This document shows, piece after piece, positions 37,769 to 47,426 of a stretch of DNA of 50,963 nucleotides. The notes under the pieces were generated by a model that was given only the letters and a program-made list of their open reading frames with translations, made no database searches and was not told where the DNA came from. The translations under genes and the position numbers were made by a program. Source of the DNA: Gammaproteobacteria bacterium (GTDB lineage: Bacteria; Pseudomonadota; Gammaproteobacteria; Steroidobacterales; Woeseiaceae); NCBI GenBank assembly GCA_029863125.1, contig JAOTWB010000016.1:1-50963 (forward strand). The letters are read 5' to 3'. Each line of letters opens with the position of its first letter. Position 1 is the first letter of the stretch.

Positions 37769-38863
37769 TTGAACATTCGAGAAGCCTACGAGCAAAGCCT
37801 GCGGCGTGAAGGCCACGTCGAGGATCCGGCGCAGCTAAAAATCGTCGTGCAGCTGGAGAACCTGCAGATGCGCCTGGCCGAAAGCAGCCCGCGGCGCGCC
37901 GGTTGGCGCGCACTTTTCATGCGCCGGCGCAGCGTGATCGGGCCGTACGTGCGCGGCATGTACCTGTGGGGCGGAGTCGGCCGCGGCAAGACTTTTCTAA
38001 TGGACCTTTTCTTCGAAACTCTCGCCATCAGAGCGAAGCAACGGATGCACTTCCACCGCATGATGCATGAAGTGCACGATCGTCTTAAGGCTATCGGCGA
38101 TGCCGAGGATCCGCTCGACAGGGTCGCAGCGGATATTGCACGGCAAACTCGCGTTCTGTGCTTCGACGAGTTCTTTGTCAGCGACATCGGCGACGCAATG
38201 ATACTCGGGCGCCTGCTGGACGGTCTGTTTCGACGCCATGTCACGCTCGTAGCAACCTCTAACTCGAAACCCGACGATCTTTACAGGGACGGCCTGCAGC
38301 GCCAGCGTTTCTTGCCGGCCATCGAATTCATCAAGCAGAACACGACAGTCGTGCACATGGGCGGCGACACCGACTATCGCCTGAGGCTGCTGCAAAAAGC
38401 CGGAACCTACCTTTTCCCTGACGACGCTCGGGCGCGCGAGCGACTCTCATTCTACTTCGACGAATCGGCGTCGAGCGAGATCCGGTCAAATCAGGAACTG
38501 GATGTCTATGGACGTCGGATTCGGGCGCACAAGTGCGCAAAAGGCATCGCATGGTTCAGGTTCGAAGACCTTTGTGACGGTCCTCGCAGCCAGGCGGATT
38601 ACATCGAAATCGCGCGCTGGTACCCGTCTGTTATCGTTTCCGGCGTGCCTCAATTTGATGCGACGCTCGAAAATCAGGCGCGACGGTTCATTGCACTCGT
38701 GGATGAGTTTTACGACCGGCGAGTGAAACTAATTGTCTCGGCACACGTCGACGTGAATTCCCTGTACCGGGGAACGCGCCTCGCTTTCGAGTTCGAGCGA
38801 ACCGTCAGCCGCCTGATCGAAATGCAGTCCAGCGAGTATCTCGCCCTGCCTCACCTCGCGTGA
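37769..38863 (+). CDS. zapE: Cell division ATPase ZapE (AFG1-like)
   Basis: ZapE is an AAA-type ATPase that interacts with FtsZ late in division. The 364-residue protein has Walker A GGVGRGKT at 68-75, Walker B VLCFDEFFV, a sensor region LVATSNSKPDDLYRDGLQRQRFLPAIE and the AFG1-family ending. The start is TTG with AAGG only four bases upstream, so the exact start is uncertain by a few codons. Confidence 0.9.
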   Translation: MNIREAYEQSLRREGHVEDPAQLKIVVQLENLQMRLAESSPRRAGWRALFMRRRSVIGPYVRGMYLWGGVGRGKTFLMDLFFETLAIRAKQRMHFHRMMHEVHDRLKAIGDAEDPLDRVAADIARQTRVLCFDEFFVSDIGDAMILGRLLDGLFRRHVTLVATSNSKPDDLYRDGLQRQRFLPAIEFIKQNTTVVHMGGDTDYRLRLLQKAGTYLFPDDARARERLSFYFDESASSEIRSNQELDVYGRRIRAHKCAKGIAWFRFEDLCDGPRSQADYIEIARWYPSVIVSGVPQFDATLENQARRFIALVDEFYDRRVKLIVSAHVDVNSLYRGTRLAFEFERTVSRLIEMQSSEYLALPHLA

Positions 38864-38876
38864 TAAATTGGTCGCT

Positions 38877-39317
38877 ATGGACAACGAACTGATACTTGAG
38901 GATTTCCTGCCTTACCGGCTCTCGATTCTGTCCAACACGGTAAGCACCAGAATTGCCCAGGCCTACGAAAAGCGTTTCGGCTTGTCGATACCGGAATGGC
39001 GTGTCATTGCAATACTCGGCCGATTCCCTGGATTATCCGCTGTCGAAGTCGCCGAGCGCACGCTCATGGATAAAGTAGCGGTCAGTCGTGCCGTTACGAA
39101 GCTCTTGAAAAACGGTCGCATCGACAGGCAGTTTGCCGATGCCGACCGGCGCCGGTCCATCCTGAACCTGTCCGAAGAAGGCCGGCGCGTACACAACGAG
39201 GTCGCGCCGCTCGCGCTGCGCTTCGAACGCGACTTGCTCGAGGGTCTGACCAGGGAAGAGATCGAGACTCTCAATGCCATCATGGATCGCCTGTTGGCGC
39301 GAGCCCGGACGCTTTGA
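38877..39317 (+). CDS. MarR-family transcriptional regulator
   Basis: The 146-residue winged-helix protein has the MarR layout: an N-terminal dimer helix (LPYRLSILSNTVSTRIAQAY), the recognition region (LSAVEVAERTLMDKVAVSRAVTKLLKNG) and the wing DADRRRSILNLSEEG. It starts 13 bp after the zapE stop and converges with tryptophan 2,3-dioxygenase, 9 bp away. Control of that gene is possible but there is no direct evidence. Confidence 0.88.
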   Translation: MDNELILEDFLPYRLSILSNTVSTRIAQAYEKRFGLSIPEWRVIAILGRFPGLSAVEVAERTLMDKVAVSRAVTKLLKNGRIDRQFADADRRRSILNLSEEGRRVHNEVAPLALRFERDLLEGLTREEIETLNAIMDRLLARARTL

Positions 39318-39326
39318 CTCTCGCCA

Positions 39327-40181
39327 TCAGTCGCCGTCATGCGCGCCGATCTCGGTACGAACCCGCAACAACTCGGGAAAAAACTCGATATCCAGTGCCT
39401 TCTTGAGAAACGGCACGCCGGAAGAACCACCGGTACCCCGTTTGTGGCCGATGATCCGCTCGACCGTCTTCATGTGGTGAAACCTCCAGAACTGGAAGTT
39501 GTTGCTGATGTCCATCAGAGCTTCGCAGGTTTCGTAGCGGTCCCAATGCCGTTCGCGGTTCTCGTAAATCTCACGCAATACCGCGACCACGGCCGGATCC
39601 TCGTCCCGAACCTCGCTGAAATCGCGCTCGAGTGCGGACCGCGGCAGGGACAGTCCCTGGCGCGCCAGATGCATCAGGAACTCTTCATAAAGACTGGGTG
39701 ACTCCAGCGCGGCCTGTAGTCGTGCGTGCCATTCGGGCTGGTGCTCGAACACTCGCATCGTAGCCCTGCTCTTGTTGCCGAGCCTGAATTCGAGAATGCG
39801 ATATTGGGCCGATTGCAGCCCGGATGCCTTGCCGAAGACATGCCGGAACTCGGCGTATTCGCTGGGCGTGAGGGTATCCAGCACCTTCCACTGGTTGTAC
39901 AGCTGATTCTGGATATGCCGTACCCGCGCAAGGTTCTTGATGGCGGGTGCCAGCCGGTCGTCCTGCATGTGCCGTATTGCGCCCCCGATTTCATGAATAG
40001 CGAGCTTGATCCAGAGTTCGGCAACCTGGTGCTGAATAATGAAAAGCATCTCGTCATGGTGCGGCGGGTCACTAAGCGGCGTCTGCGCACTCAGCAGCCG
40101 ATCGAGCTGCAAATAGCCGGTGTAATCGTCATCCCGGGACAAATCGGTAAATATGGATTGCTCAAGTTCGCGTTTATTCAT
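39327..40181 (-). CDS. kynA: Tryptophan 2,3-dioxygenase
   Basis: KynA opens the indole ring of tryptophan to N-formylkynurenine using heme. The 284-residue protein has DYTGYLQLDRLLSAQ, HDEMLFIIQHQVAELWIKL (distal His region), FGKASGLQSAQYR, and the heme-side HHMKTVERIIGHKRGTGGSSG near residue 245. No kynB or kynU lies beside it, so later steps of the pathway must be encoded elsewhere. Confidence 0.95.
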   Translation of the reverse strand: MNKRELEQSIFTDLSRDDDYTGYLQLDRLLSAQTPLSDPPHHDEMLFIIQHQVAELWIKLAIHEIGGAIRHMQDDRLAPAIKNLARVRHIQNQLYNQWKVLDTLTPSEYAEFRHVFGKASGLQSAQYRILEFRLGNKSRATMRVFEHQPEWHARLQAALESPSLYEEFLMHLARQGLSLPRSALERDFSEVRDEDPAVVAVLREIYENRERHWDRYETCEALMDISNNFQFWRFHHMKTVERIIGHKRGTGGSSGVPFLKKALDIEFFPELLRVRTEIGAHDGD

Positions 40182-40256
40182 CTGGTATCAATTCGAAAGA
40201 AGGTCATGGCAATTCATTGTAGGCCATCTGGGCCTCGATTCGACCCATCACGACAA

Positions 40257-40284
40257 TTTGTTGCCGGTGTAATTTCTGTATAAT
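40257..40284 (+). promoter_or_regulatory. Candidate promoter of NAD-glutamate dehydrogenase
   Basis: TATAAT (40279-40284) is perfect. TTTGTT (40257-40262) is a fair -35 at 16-bp spacing. About 95 bp of leader follows, ending in a GGCCGG-cgtct-CCGGCC hairpin (near 40357-40373) directly before the GGAG ribosome site. A 12-codon ORF (MPTTSPDHRTSC) starts at the -10 box itself and is unlikely to be used. Confidence 0.5.
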
Positions 40285-40386
40285 GCCGACCACGTCTCCA
40301 GACCACCGCACGTCATGCTAAACGCAAAAAAACGGCGCCTTTAGAACCAACCTGTGAGGCCGGCGTCTCCGGCCGGAGCAATTGCA

Positions 40387-43300
40387 GTGACAGCAAATAG
40401 GAATCGTCGAGGTGGAGACATCAGGGAAGTGATCATTGATGCTATCGTCGCATCGCCCGTCAAGTCGCGGATTCTGGAAAGCACGCGTCAGGTCAAACGC
40501 TACCTGCGCCAGTATTTTGCCAACGTTCCTGTCGAGGACCTGCAGGGACGCTCGGAAAAGATCATGGCGAAAATTGCTCTCGACCATCTCGAGTTTGCCG
40601 CCAAACGCCGCAAAGGCCAGGCGCTGACTCGCATCTTCAATCCGACTGAAAAAGAACATGGCTATACCTCGGCGTTCACGTTCGTCGAAATGGTCAATGA
40701 CGACATGCCGTTTATAGTCGACTCGGTTGCGGCGGCGATCAATCGCCGCAACATGATGGTGCACATTACGGTACACCCGATTATTTGGCTCAAACGGGAC
40801 GACACCGGCCAAATTACTGCCGTCACGAACTCGAATGACAAGACAGCTGGCGCAGAGTCATTTGTTCGATTCGCTGTCGACCGCGAAACCGATGCGGGCG
40901 AAACAAAACGGCTCCATAAGGAAATCACAAAGGTTCTTACCGATGTCAGGCTGGCTGTGCGCGATTGGGGAAAGATGCGGCAGCGCATGCTTGAGACCGC
41001 CGGTCTCCTCGACAAAGGGCCAAAGGGTGTTGACCCCTTACTCCGATCGGAAAGCAAAGCATTGCTCGAATGGATGGAGGACGAGCATTTTACGTTCCTC
41101 GGCTATCGCGAGTATGCGCTCTCGAAACGCGGCCAACGCATGTTCCTGAAAGCTGTGACAGGTACGGGACTGGGCATCCTGAGCCGTGACGATCGCAACG
41201 CGAAGGCTATCGAGCTTACGCCGGAGATGCGGCGCCTGACGCGTTCCCGGGACTGGCTGATCCTGACCAAGGCAAACTCGCGCTCTACGATTCATCGGCC
41301 CGCGTTTCTTGACTACGTCGGCGTCAAAGTCTACGACGATGACGGCAACGTGATTGGCGAACGCCGTTTCATCGGCTTGCTGACGTCAGTGGCCTACAGT
41401 GAAAGTCCGCAGAATATCCCGCTGTTGCGGCATAAGGTGCATAAAATATTCGAACGCGCCCATGTGGACGCGTCTGGACATCGCGGCAAAGCACTGCTGC
41501 ACATAATCAATACCTACCCGCGCGAAGAACTGTTTCAAAGTTCCGTGCAAGACCTTGCTCGAACGGCCATCGGTATCCTGAACTTGCAGGACCGCCAGCG
41601 AATCAAGTTCTTTCTCCGCCGAGACACATTCCGACGCTTTTTTTCGTGCCTGGTTTATGTACCCCGCGAGAAATACACGACGGCCATCAGAAGAAAGGTC
41701 GAAGCGCTGTTGCTCGAAGCGTTCGGCGGAATTTCTGTTGATTCATCGGTGCAAATTTCTGACTCCGCACTCGCCAGGGTGCACTTGATCGTACGCACAC
41801 CCGAGGGTGAGCGCCCGCGCATCAGCATTAACCACATTGAAGAGCAGATCGCTGATCTCGTGATCACCTGGGCCGATCGGCTGCGGGACGAACTGCTAAT
41901 GCGCTTTGGTCCGGACGTGGGAGCCAGGCTCTATCGCGCGTATCGCGGTGTATTTCCGGCAGGTTTTCAGGAAGACACAGAGCCCCGCGAAGCGTGTTCC
42001 GACGTCCTGCAAATCGACACCATGCTGCGCGATGGAGTTTTTCGCGGCGTTAACCTCTATGTTCCGCCGGATTCAGCACCGGGTCATATGCATTTAATGG
42101 TTTACAGCCGGGACGAGCCCATCGCGTTGTCGGAGGCGCTTCCTGTCCTCGAACACATGGGTGTTGATGTTTACACGGAACACCCCTATGAAGTGAACCT
42201 GAAAACAGGCGAGCGCTTCTGGATCCAGGATTTTCATCTTCGCCATGAAGGAGGCGCCGCGGTCGATATCGATGCGGTCTCGCAGCGATTCGAATATTGT
42301 TTCCTGGCGGTACTGCGCGGCGAAGCAGAGAATGACGGCCTGAACAGGCTTATTGTCAGCGCGGGCCTCGACTGTCGGCAGACCGCACTATTGCGCTGCT
42401 ATGCCAAACACATTCTGCAATTGAGGCTGCCGTTCAGCCAGGCTTACATGGAAGACGTGCTGGTTGCGCATGCAGGGCTCACCGCGCTGCTGGTCCGGCA
42501 GTTTGAAGTACAGTTTGACCCGGAACTCTCGGACACGAAACGCAATCGCGAATTTACTGAAATCGCCGCGATGGTCAAGCGCGGTGTCGCCAAGGCCCGC
42601 AACGTTGACGAAGATCGCATTCTCACGGCATTCGCCGGCGGGATCGATGCGACATTACGCAGCAACTACTTTCAGACGATCGATGGTACGGACAGACCGA
42701 AACCATATATATCAATAAAGCTCGATCCGGCGCGTCTTCCCGAAATTCCACTACCGCGACCGCATTTCGAAGTGTTCGTCTACTCGCCTGAGGTCGAGGG
42801 CGTGCATTTGAGAAACGGCGACATTGCGCGAGGCGGATTACGTTGGTCGGATCGACGCGAAGACTTTCGCACCGAGGTCCTCGGCTTGATGAAGGCGCAG
42901 GTCGTAAAGAACACGATAATCGTTCCCACGGGCGCTAAAGGCGGTTTTTTTCCGAAGCGCGCGCCCGAGGACGACCGTGCGGCCATACATGCAAACGGCG
43001 TACATTGTTACAAGACATTCATTCGCGGACTGCTGGACCTCACCGACAATGTCGTCGATGGCGTAGTCGTTACGCCGGAGCGCGTTGTGCGCCGCGACGG
43101 GGACGATCCTTATCTCGTCGTCGCCGCCGACAAGGGCACCGCCACATTTTCGGACATCGCCAACAGCATTTCGGCCGAATATGGATTCTGGCTCGATGAT
43201 GCATTCGCCTCGGGCGGTTCGGCGGGATACGACCACAAGGGGATGGGTATTACCGCTCGCGGCGCTTGGGAAGCCGTCAAGCGACATTTCCACGAGCTGG

Positions 43301-45219
43301 ATATAAACATCCAGAAACAGCCGTTTACGGTAGCTGGAATCGGCGATATGAGCGGCGACGTCTTCGGCAACGGCATGTTGCTGTCGAAGAAGATCAAGCT
43401 GGTTGCCGCCTTCAACCACAGGCGTATTTTTCTCGACCCCGATCCGGATACGGCGGCGAGTTTCCGCGAGCGCAGACGATTGTTTCGCAAGCCCGGATCG
43501 ACCTGGGACGACTACGACGAAGCACTGATTTCCAAGGGGGGTGGCGTCTTCTCACGACAGGCGAAGACCATCCGCCTGAGTAATGAAGCACGCAAACTCC
43601 TTGATATCAGTGAGCAGTCGCTGCAGCCGAACGAGCTGATTCGCGCCATACTCAAAATGCCCGTTGACCTGCTGTGGAACGGCGGCATCGGGACATACGC
43701 GAAAGCCGGCAGTGAAAGTCATTCGGATGTTGGCGACAGAAGCAATGACTCGGTGCGGGTCGATGCCGACGAATTGCGCTGCAAGGTAATCGGCGAAGGC
43801 GGGAACCTCGGATTCACACAGCGTGCTCGTGTCGAATTCAGTTTGCGCGGCGGCCGTATCAATACCGATTTCATAGATAACTCCGGGGGCGTCGATTGCT
43901 CCGACCGTGAGGTCAATATCAAGATCCTGCTCAGTGACGCTGTCAAGAAGAAGGGCTTGTCGCGCAAGAAACGCGACGAATTGCTTGCCTCGATGACCGA
44001 TGACGTTGCGGGCCTCGTGCTCAGGAATAACTACTTGCAGACACAGGCGATCAGTATGAGCGAACGGCTCTCTGTCGCTCGTATCGACGAGACCGCACGG
44101 CTGATCGCTTCGCTCGAACGCACGGGCCTGCTAAACCGCGACCTGGAGCATCTCCCCCACGAGAGCGAGATCGAAGATCGTCGCAACCGCAAACAGGGCT
44201 TCACGCGACCCGAACTCGCGATCGTACTGAGTTACGCGAAAATTGACCTTTATAAAGGCCTGATCGACTCTGAAGAGACCCTGGAGGATTTCCTGCAAAT
44301 TGACCCGCAGCGCTATTTTCCTCCCGTCCTCCGGCGTCGCTATGCGGACCTCATTCCCGGCCATCGCCTTAGCCGACAGATACTGGCGACCTTGATCTCG
44401 AACGCGCTGGTCAATCGCATGGGTCCGGCATTCGTCAAACGAGTTCAGGTCGATACGGGCGCCAGGATCGTGACGATCGCTCGGGCGTATGAAGTCGCGC
44501 GGATCATTTGCCGCGCCTCGCCTCTGCTGCGCACGATCGAATCACTGGATCACAAGATCCCTGCCAACGCTCAGCTAGCGATGATGTTCGACGTGAGCCG
44601 AATTCTGCGCCATACCTGCTACTGGCTAATCGAGCACTTCGACGATGAACTGCAGATCGTCAATACCGTGGAACGGCTCAAGGACGGTATGGCTTCTATC
44701 TACACGCGTTCGGGCACCTACCTTTCGAAGGCGAGTCGCGTTCGCAACGACAATTCGGAGAAAGCCTGGATCGCGATGGGCGTGCCTGAAAAACTCGCCA
44801 ATCGCATGTCGCTGCTGCTGGTGACGCGCGCTGCGCTCGATATCGCCGACATTGCCGCGGAACGCAAGCGCGATGTAATCGAGACGGCCCGCCTGTATTC
44901 GGTACTTAACGACGCCCTCGGCATGCACTCGCTGCACAATCATGCAGAGGACCTCAAGGTCAGCGGCCGATGGCAGGCCATGGCGCGCAGCAATCTTCGC
45001 GACGAGTTCTACCGGATTCGGCGGGACCTTGCGCTGCGGTTGATGACAGCTCGGAGCAAGCGGGACTCCGAAGAAGTCGCAGACAAATGGCTGCAAGCGC
45101 ATCAGGAAAAGATTGCGCGCTTTACGCAAATGATCGAAGAAATGAATCTGCGTGGTGACATTGATTTTGCTACGCTGTCGGTGGCCGCAAAAGAACTGCG
45201 TAACCTGATAGCAACCTGA
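40387..45219 (+). CDS. NAD-specific glutamate dehydrogenase, large (about 180 kDa) type
   Basis: This enzyme oxidises glutamate to 2-oxoglutarate with NAD and is catabolic. The product is about 1610 residues, the size of the Pseudomonas/Streptomyces GDH-180 class. It has a long N-terminal regulatory part with ACT-like segments (to about 700), a catalytic core with GGLRWSDRREDFRTEVLGLMKAQ, VPTGAKGGFFPK, and a Rossmann part with NGGIGTYAKA, KVIGEGGNLGFTQ and DNSGGVDCSD. A helical C-terminal domain follows. I chose the GTG at 40387 behind GGAG; a GTG 11 codons earlier lies in a hairpin. Confidence 0.95.
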   Translation: MTANRNRRGGDIREVIIDAIVASPVKSRILESTRQVKRYLRQYFANVPVEDLQGRSEKIMAKIALDHLEFAAKRRKGQALTRIFNPTEKEHGYTSAFTFVEMVNDDMPFIVDSVAAAINRRNMMVHITVHPIIWLKRDDTGQITAVTNSNDKTAGAESFVRFAVDRETDAGETKRLHKEITKVLTDVRLAVRDWGKMRQRMLETAGLLDKGPKGVDPLLRSESKALLEWMEDEHFTFLGYREYALSKRGQRMFLKAVTGTGLGILSRDDRNAKAIELTPEMRRLTRSRDWLILTKANSRSTIHRPAFLDYVGVKVYDDDGNVIGERRFIGLLTSVAYSESPQNIPLLRHKVHKIFERAHVDASGHRGKALLHIINTYPREELFQSSVQDLARTAIGILNLQDRQRIKFFLRRDTFRRFFSCLVYVPREKYTTAIRRKVEALLLEAFGGISVDSSVQISDSALARVHLIVRTPEGERPRISINHIEEQIADLVITWADRLRDELLMRFGPDVGARLYRAYRGVFPAGFQEDTEPREACSDVLQIDTMLRDGVFRGVNLYVPPDSAPGHMHLMVYSRDEPIALSEALPVLEHMGVDVYTEHPYEVNLKTGERFWIQDFHLRHEGGAAVDIDAVSQRFEYCFLAVLRGEAENDGLNRLIVSAGLDCRQTALLRCYAKHILQLRLPFSQAYMEDVLVAHAGLTALLVRQFEVQFDPELSDTKRNREFTEIAAMVKRGVAKARNVDEDRILTAFAGGIDATLRSNYFQTIDGTDRPKPYISIKLDPARLPEIPLPRPHFEVFVYSPEVEGVHLRNGDIARGGLRWSDRREDFRTEVLGLMKAQVVKNTIIVPTGAKGGFFPKRAPEDDRAAIHANGVHCYKTFIRGLLDLTDNVVDGVVVTPERVVRRDGDDPYLVVAADKGTATFSDIANSISAEYGFWLDDAFASGGSAGYDHKGMGITARGAWEAVKRHFHELDINIQKQPFTVAGIGDMSGDVFGNGMLLSKKIKLVAAFNHRRIFLDPDPDTAASFRERRRLFRKPGSTWDDYDEALISKGGGVFSRQAKTIRLSNEARKLLDISEQSLQPNELIRAILKMPVDLLWNGGIGTYAKAGSESHSDVGDRSNDSVRVDADELRCKVIGEGGNLGFTQRARVEFSLRGGRINTDFIDNSGGVDCSDREVNIKILLSDAVKKKGLSRKKRDELLASMTDDVAGLVLRNNYLQTQAISMSERLSVARIDETARLIASLERTGLLNRDLEHLPHESEIEDRRNRKQGFTRPELAIVLSYAKIDLYKGLIDSEETLEDFLQIDPQRYFPPVLRRRYADLIPGHRLSRQILATLISNALVNRMGPAFVKRVQVDTGARIVTIARAYEVARIICRASPLLRTIESLDHKIPANAQLAMMFDVSRILRHTCYWLIEHFDDELQIVNTVERLKDGMASIYTRSGTYLSKASRVRNDNSEKAWIAMGVPEKLANRMSLLLVTRAALDIADIAAERKRDVIETARLYSVLNDALGMHSLHNHAEDLKVSGRWQAMARSNLRDEFYRIRRDLALRLMTARSKRDSEEVADKWLQAHQEKIARFTQMIEEMNLRGDIDFATLSVAAKELRNLIAT

Positions 45220-45258
45220 TCGCGATTCGAATCTCGTCGCGGATAAATTGGAGTAACA

Positions 45259-46002
45259 ATGGCGGGCAAGCTCGTACTCTGCCGTCACGGCCAGAGTGAC
45301 TGGAATAAGAAAAACCTGTTCACAGGCTGGACGGACGTCGACCTCACCGAAAAAGGCATACAGGAAGCGGTCGATGCAGGCCGGCTACTTGCGGAGCTTG
45401 GTTTCGAGTTCGATATTGCCTACACATCCGTGCTCAAGCGCGCAATTCGCACGCTGTGGATCATGCTCGATGAAATGGATCTCATGTGGATTCCGGTGGT
45501 CCGCGACTGGCGGCTGAACGAACGCCATTACGGCGCGCTGCAAGGGCTCAACAAAGCCGAAACGGCGGCTAAATATGGCGAAGACCAGGTTCATATCTGG
45601 CGGCGCAGCTATGACGTTCCTCCACCGGCACTCGAGACCGACGACGAACGCCATCCGTCTTTCGACCCGCGCTACAAAGGCATCGACAACTTGCCCGGGG
45701 CGGAATCGCTGCTGCTGACTCTGCAGCGGGTGAAACCCTGCTGGACCGATGTAATCGCCCCGGACCTGGAGGCGGGAAAGAACGTCCTGATTGCGGCACA
45801 CGGCAACAGCCTGCGGGCACTGGTGAAGATGCTCGATCAAATATCTGACGAGGAGGTCACCGGCTTCAACATACCGACGGGAATTCCAATGGCCTACGAA
45901 CTGGACGACGACCTAACGCCCATATCGCGCGAATTCCTGGGCGACCCGGAAGCGGTGGCTAAAGCGGCCGCGGCTGTCGCGGCTCAGGGCAAAGCGAAGT
46001 GA
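45259..46002 (+). CDS. gpmA: 2,3-bisphosphoglycerate-dependent phosphoglycerate mutase
   Basis: GpmA interconverts 3- and 2-phosphoglycerate. The 247-residue protein has the phosphohistidine at His10 in [38 protein letters not shown] and the second His in [11 protein letters not shown]. The ribosome site is GGAG. It follows NAD-GDH by 39 bp and overlaps the next gene by 4 bp. Confidence 0.96.
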   Translation: MAGKLVLCRHGQSDWNKKNLFTGWTDVDLTEKGIQEAVDAGRLLAELGFEFDIAYTSVLKRAIRTLWIMLDEMDLMWIPVVRDWRLNERHYGALQGLNKAETAAKYGEDQVHIWRRSYDVPPPALETDDERHPSFDPRYKGIDNLPGAESLLLTLQRVKPCWTDVIAPDLEAGKNVLIAAHGNSLRALVKMLDQISDEEVTGFNIPTGIPMAYELDDDLTPISREFLGDPEAVAKAAAAVAAQGKAK

Positions 46003-46586
46003 TACTCGCGCTCGGCGACCGGGCGCCTGTTTTCGAAGGTGGCGGTCATTTTATCGCCGACACCGCGACTATCATCGGCAGCGTTCGCCTCAAGGATCGA
46101 TCCAGCGTCTGGTTCAACTGTGTCCTGCGCGGTGATAACGACTGGCTCGAGGTGGGCGAGCGCAGCAATATTCAGGACGGCTGTGTTTTACACACCGATC
46201 CTGGCATTGAACTCGTTATCGGGGGCGGCGTTACGGTCGGGCACATGGTCATGCTGCACGGCTGCCGGATCGGAGACAATTCACTGATCGGGATCGGCAG
46301 CACGCTACTGAACGGCGCGAAAATCGGCCGCAACTGCGTGGTCGGCGCACACTCTCTGGTCACGGAAAACAAGGAGTTTCCGGACGGCTCGCTGATACTG
46401 GGATCGCCTGCGCACGTGGCGCGCGAATTAAGCAAGCAAGAAATTGCCCGCATCGGCTGGTCGGCTGATGTATACGTCGAGAATGCGAAGCGTTTCAACG
46501 AGCATTGTGTTACGCCTGGTTGCGGGGATCGGAACGAGGCCTCTCGTTTTCACGCTCAACGACCCGAATCAGGCCTTCCTGAGTAG
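45999..46586 (+). CDS. Gamma-carbonic-anhydrase-family hexapeptide protein
   Basis: The 195-residue left-handed beta-helix protein has hexapeptide repeats ([22 protein letters not shown], then [36 protein letters not shown]). The three His positions of the YrdA/Cam family zinc site are present ([13 protein letters not shown]). Catalytic activity is unproven for most members. It starts at a GTG overlapping the gpmA stop (GTGA). Its last 77 bp overlap the 3' end of tesB on the other strand, and its last 25 residues or so look unstructured. Confidence 0.88.
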   Translation: MILALGDRAPVFEGGGHFIADTATIIGSVRLKDRSSVWFNCVLRGDNDWLEVGERSNIQDGCVLHTDPGIELVIGGGVTVGHMVMLHGCRIGDNSLIGIGSTLLNGAKIGRNCVVGAHSLVTENKEFPDGSLILGSPAHVARELSKQEIARIGWSADVYVENAKRFNEHCVTPGCGDRNEASRFHAQRPESGLPE

Positions 46587-47409
46587 TAGAGGCGACGAGC
46601 ACGCCTTTTTCCGTAAACAGCTGGCCGCGAGCGAAACCGCGCGCACCGGAGGCGTTCGGGCTGTCCATCGAATACAGCAACCAGTCATCTATCCTGAATT
46701 CACGGTGAAACCACAGCGCGTGATCGAGGCTCGCCATTATCACGTTGCGGCGAGTGAACGAGAGGCCGTGCGGCAGTGTCGAGGTAGCCAGCAGCTCGAA
46801 ATCGGATACGTAGGCGAGCAGGTTCTGGTGCAGCGCCTGATCGGGCGGCAGGTGGTCGACTGCACGGATCCAGACGTGCTTTTTCGGCGGCAATTTCCCC
46901 CGCCTGTCGAGGCTCAGGGAGTTGACCGGACGAAACTCGAACGGGCGCTTTCCCGTCATGAAACGACGTAGCTTCATCGGTATTGTTTCGAGCACATCCG
47001 TTGCGATCTCCGTCAGGTCCTTAAGGCCCCCGGGCGGCGGCACATCAGGCATATCCACCTGGTGATCGAGCCCGTTTTCGAGTATTTGAAACGAGGCCGC
47101 GAGGTTCAGAATTGGCCGGCCGTGCTGAATGGCGACTACACGTCGATTCGAAAAGCTGCCGCCGTCCCGCGCCCGGTCCACGTCATAAATAATCGGCGCA
47201 TTCATGTCGCCACGACGCAGGAAATAGGCGTGCAGAGAGTGCGCTACCCTGCCGTCGACCGTGTGCTGCGCTGCCGACAAAGCCTGGCCAACGACCTGGC
47301 CGCCAAAGACCTGTGCACTGCCGATATCACGGCTGTCGCCGCGAAAAATATTCTCCTCGATGCGCTCGAGCTTGAGAAGCGCGATCAGGTCTTCGAGTAC
47401 CGGGTGCAT
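46510..47409 (-). CDS. tesB: Acyl-CoA thioesterase II
   Basis: TesB hydrolyses medium- and long-chain acyl-CoAs. The 299-residue double-hotdog protein opens EENIFRGDSRDIGSAQVFGGQVVGQAL and has VHSLHAYFLRRGD, SFSNRRVVAIQ, and the C-terminal hotdog with MASLDHALWFHREF, MDSPNASGARGFARGQLFTEKG. The ATG at 47409 has an AGGA site at 7 bp; a TTG 21 bp further upstream is less likely. It follows the SDR by 17 bp. Confidence 0.93.
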   Translation of the reverse strand: MHPVLEDLIALLKLERIEENIFRGDSRDIGSAQVFGGQVVGQALSAAQHTVDGRVAHSLHAYFLRRGDMNAPIIYDVDRARDGGSFSNRRVVAIQHGRPILNLAASFQILENGLDHQVDMPDVPPPGGLKDLTEIATDVLETIPMKLRRFMTGKRPFEFRPVNSLSLDRRGKLPPKKHVWIRAVDHLPPDQALHQNLLAYVSDFELLATSTLPHGLSFTRRNVIMASLDHALWFHREFRIDDWLLYSMDSPNASGARGFARGQLFTEKGVLVASTTQEGLIRVVERENERPRSDPRNQA

Positions 47410-47426
47410 CCTCGCGTCCTGTTCTC

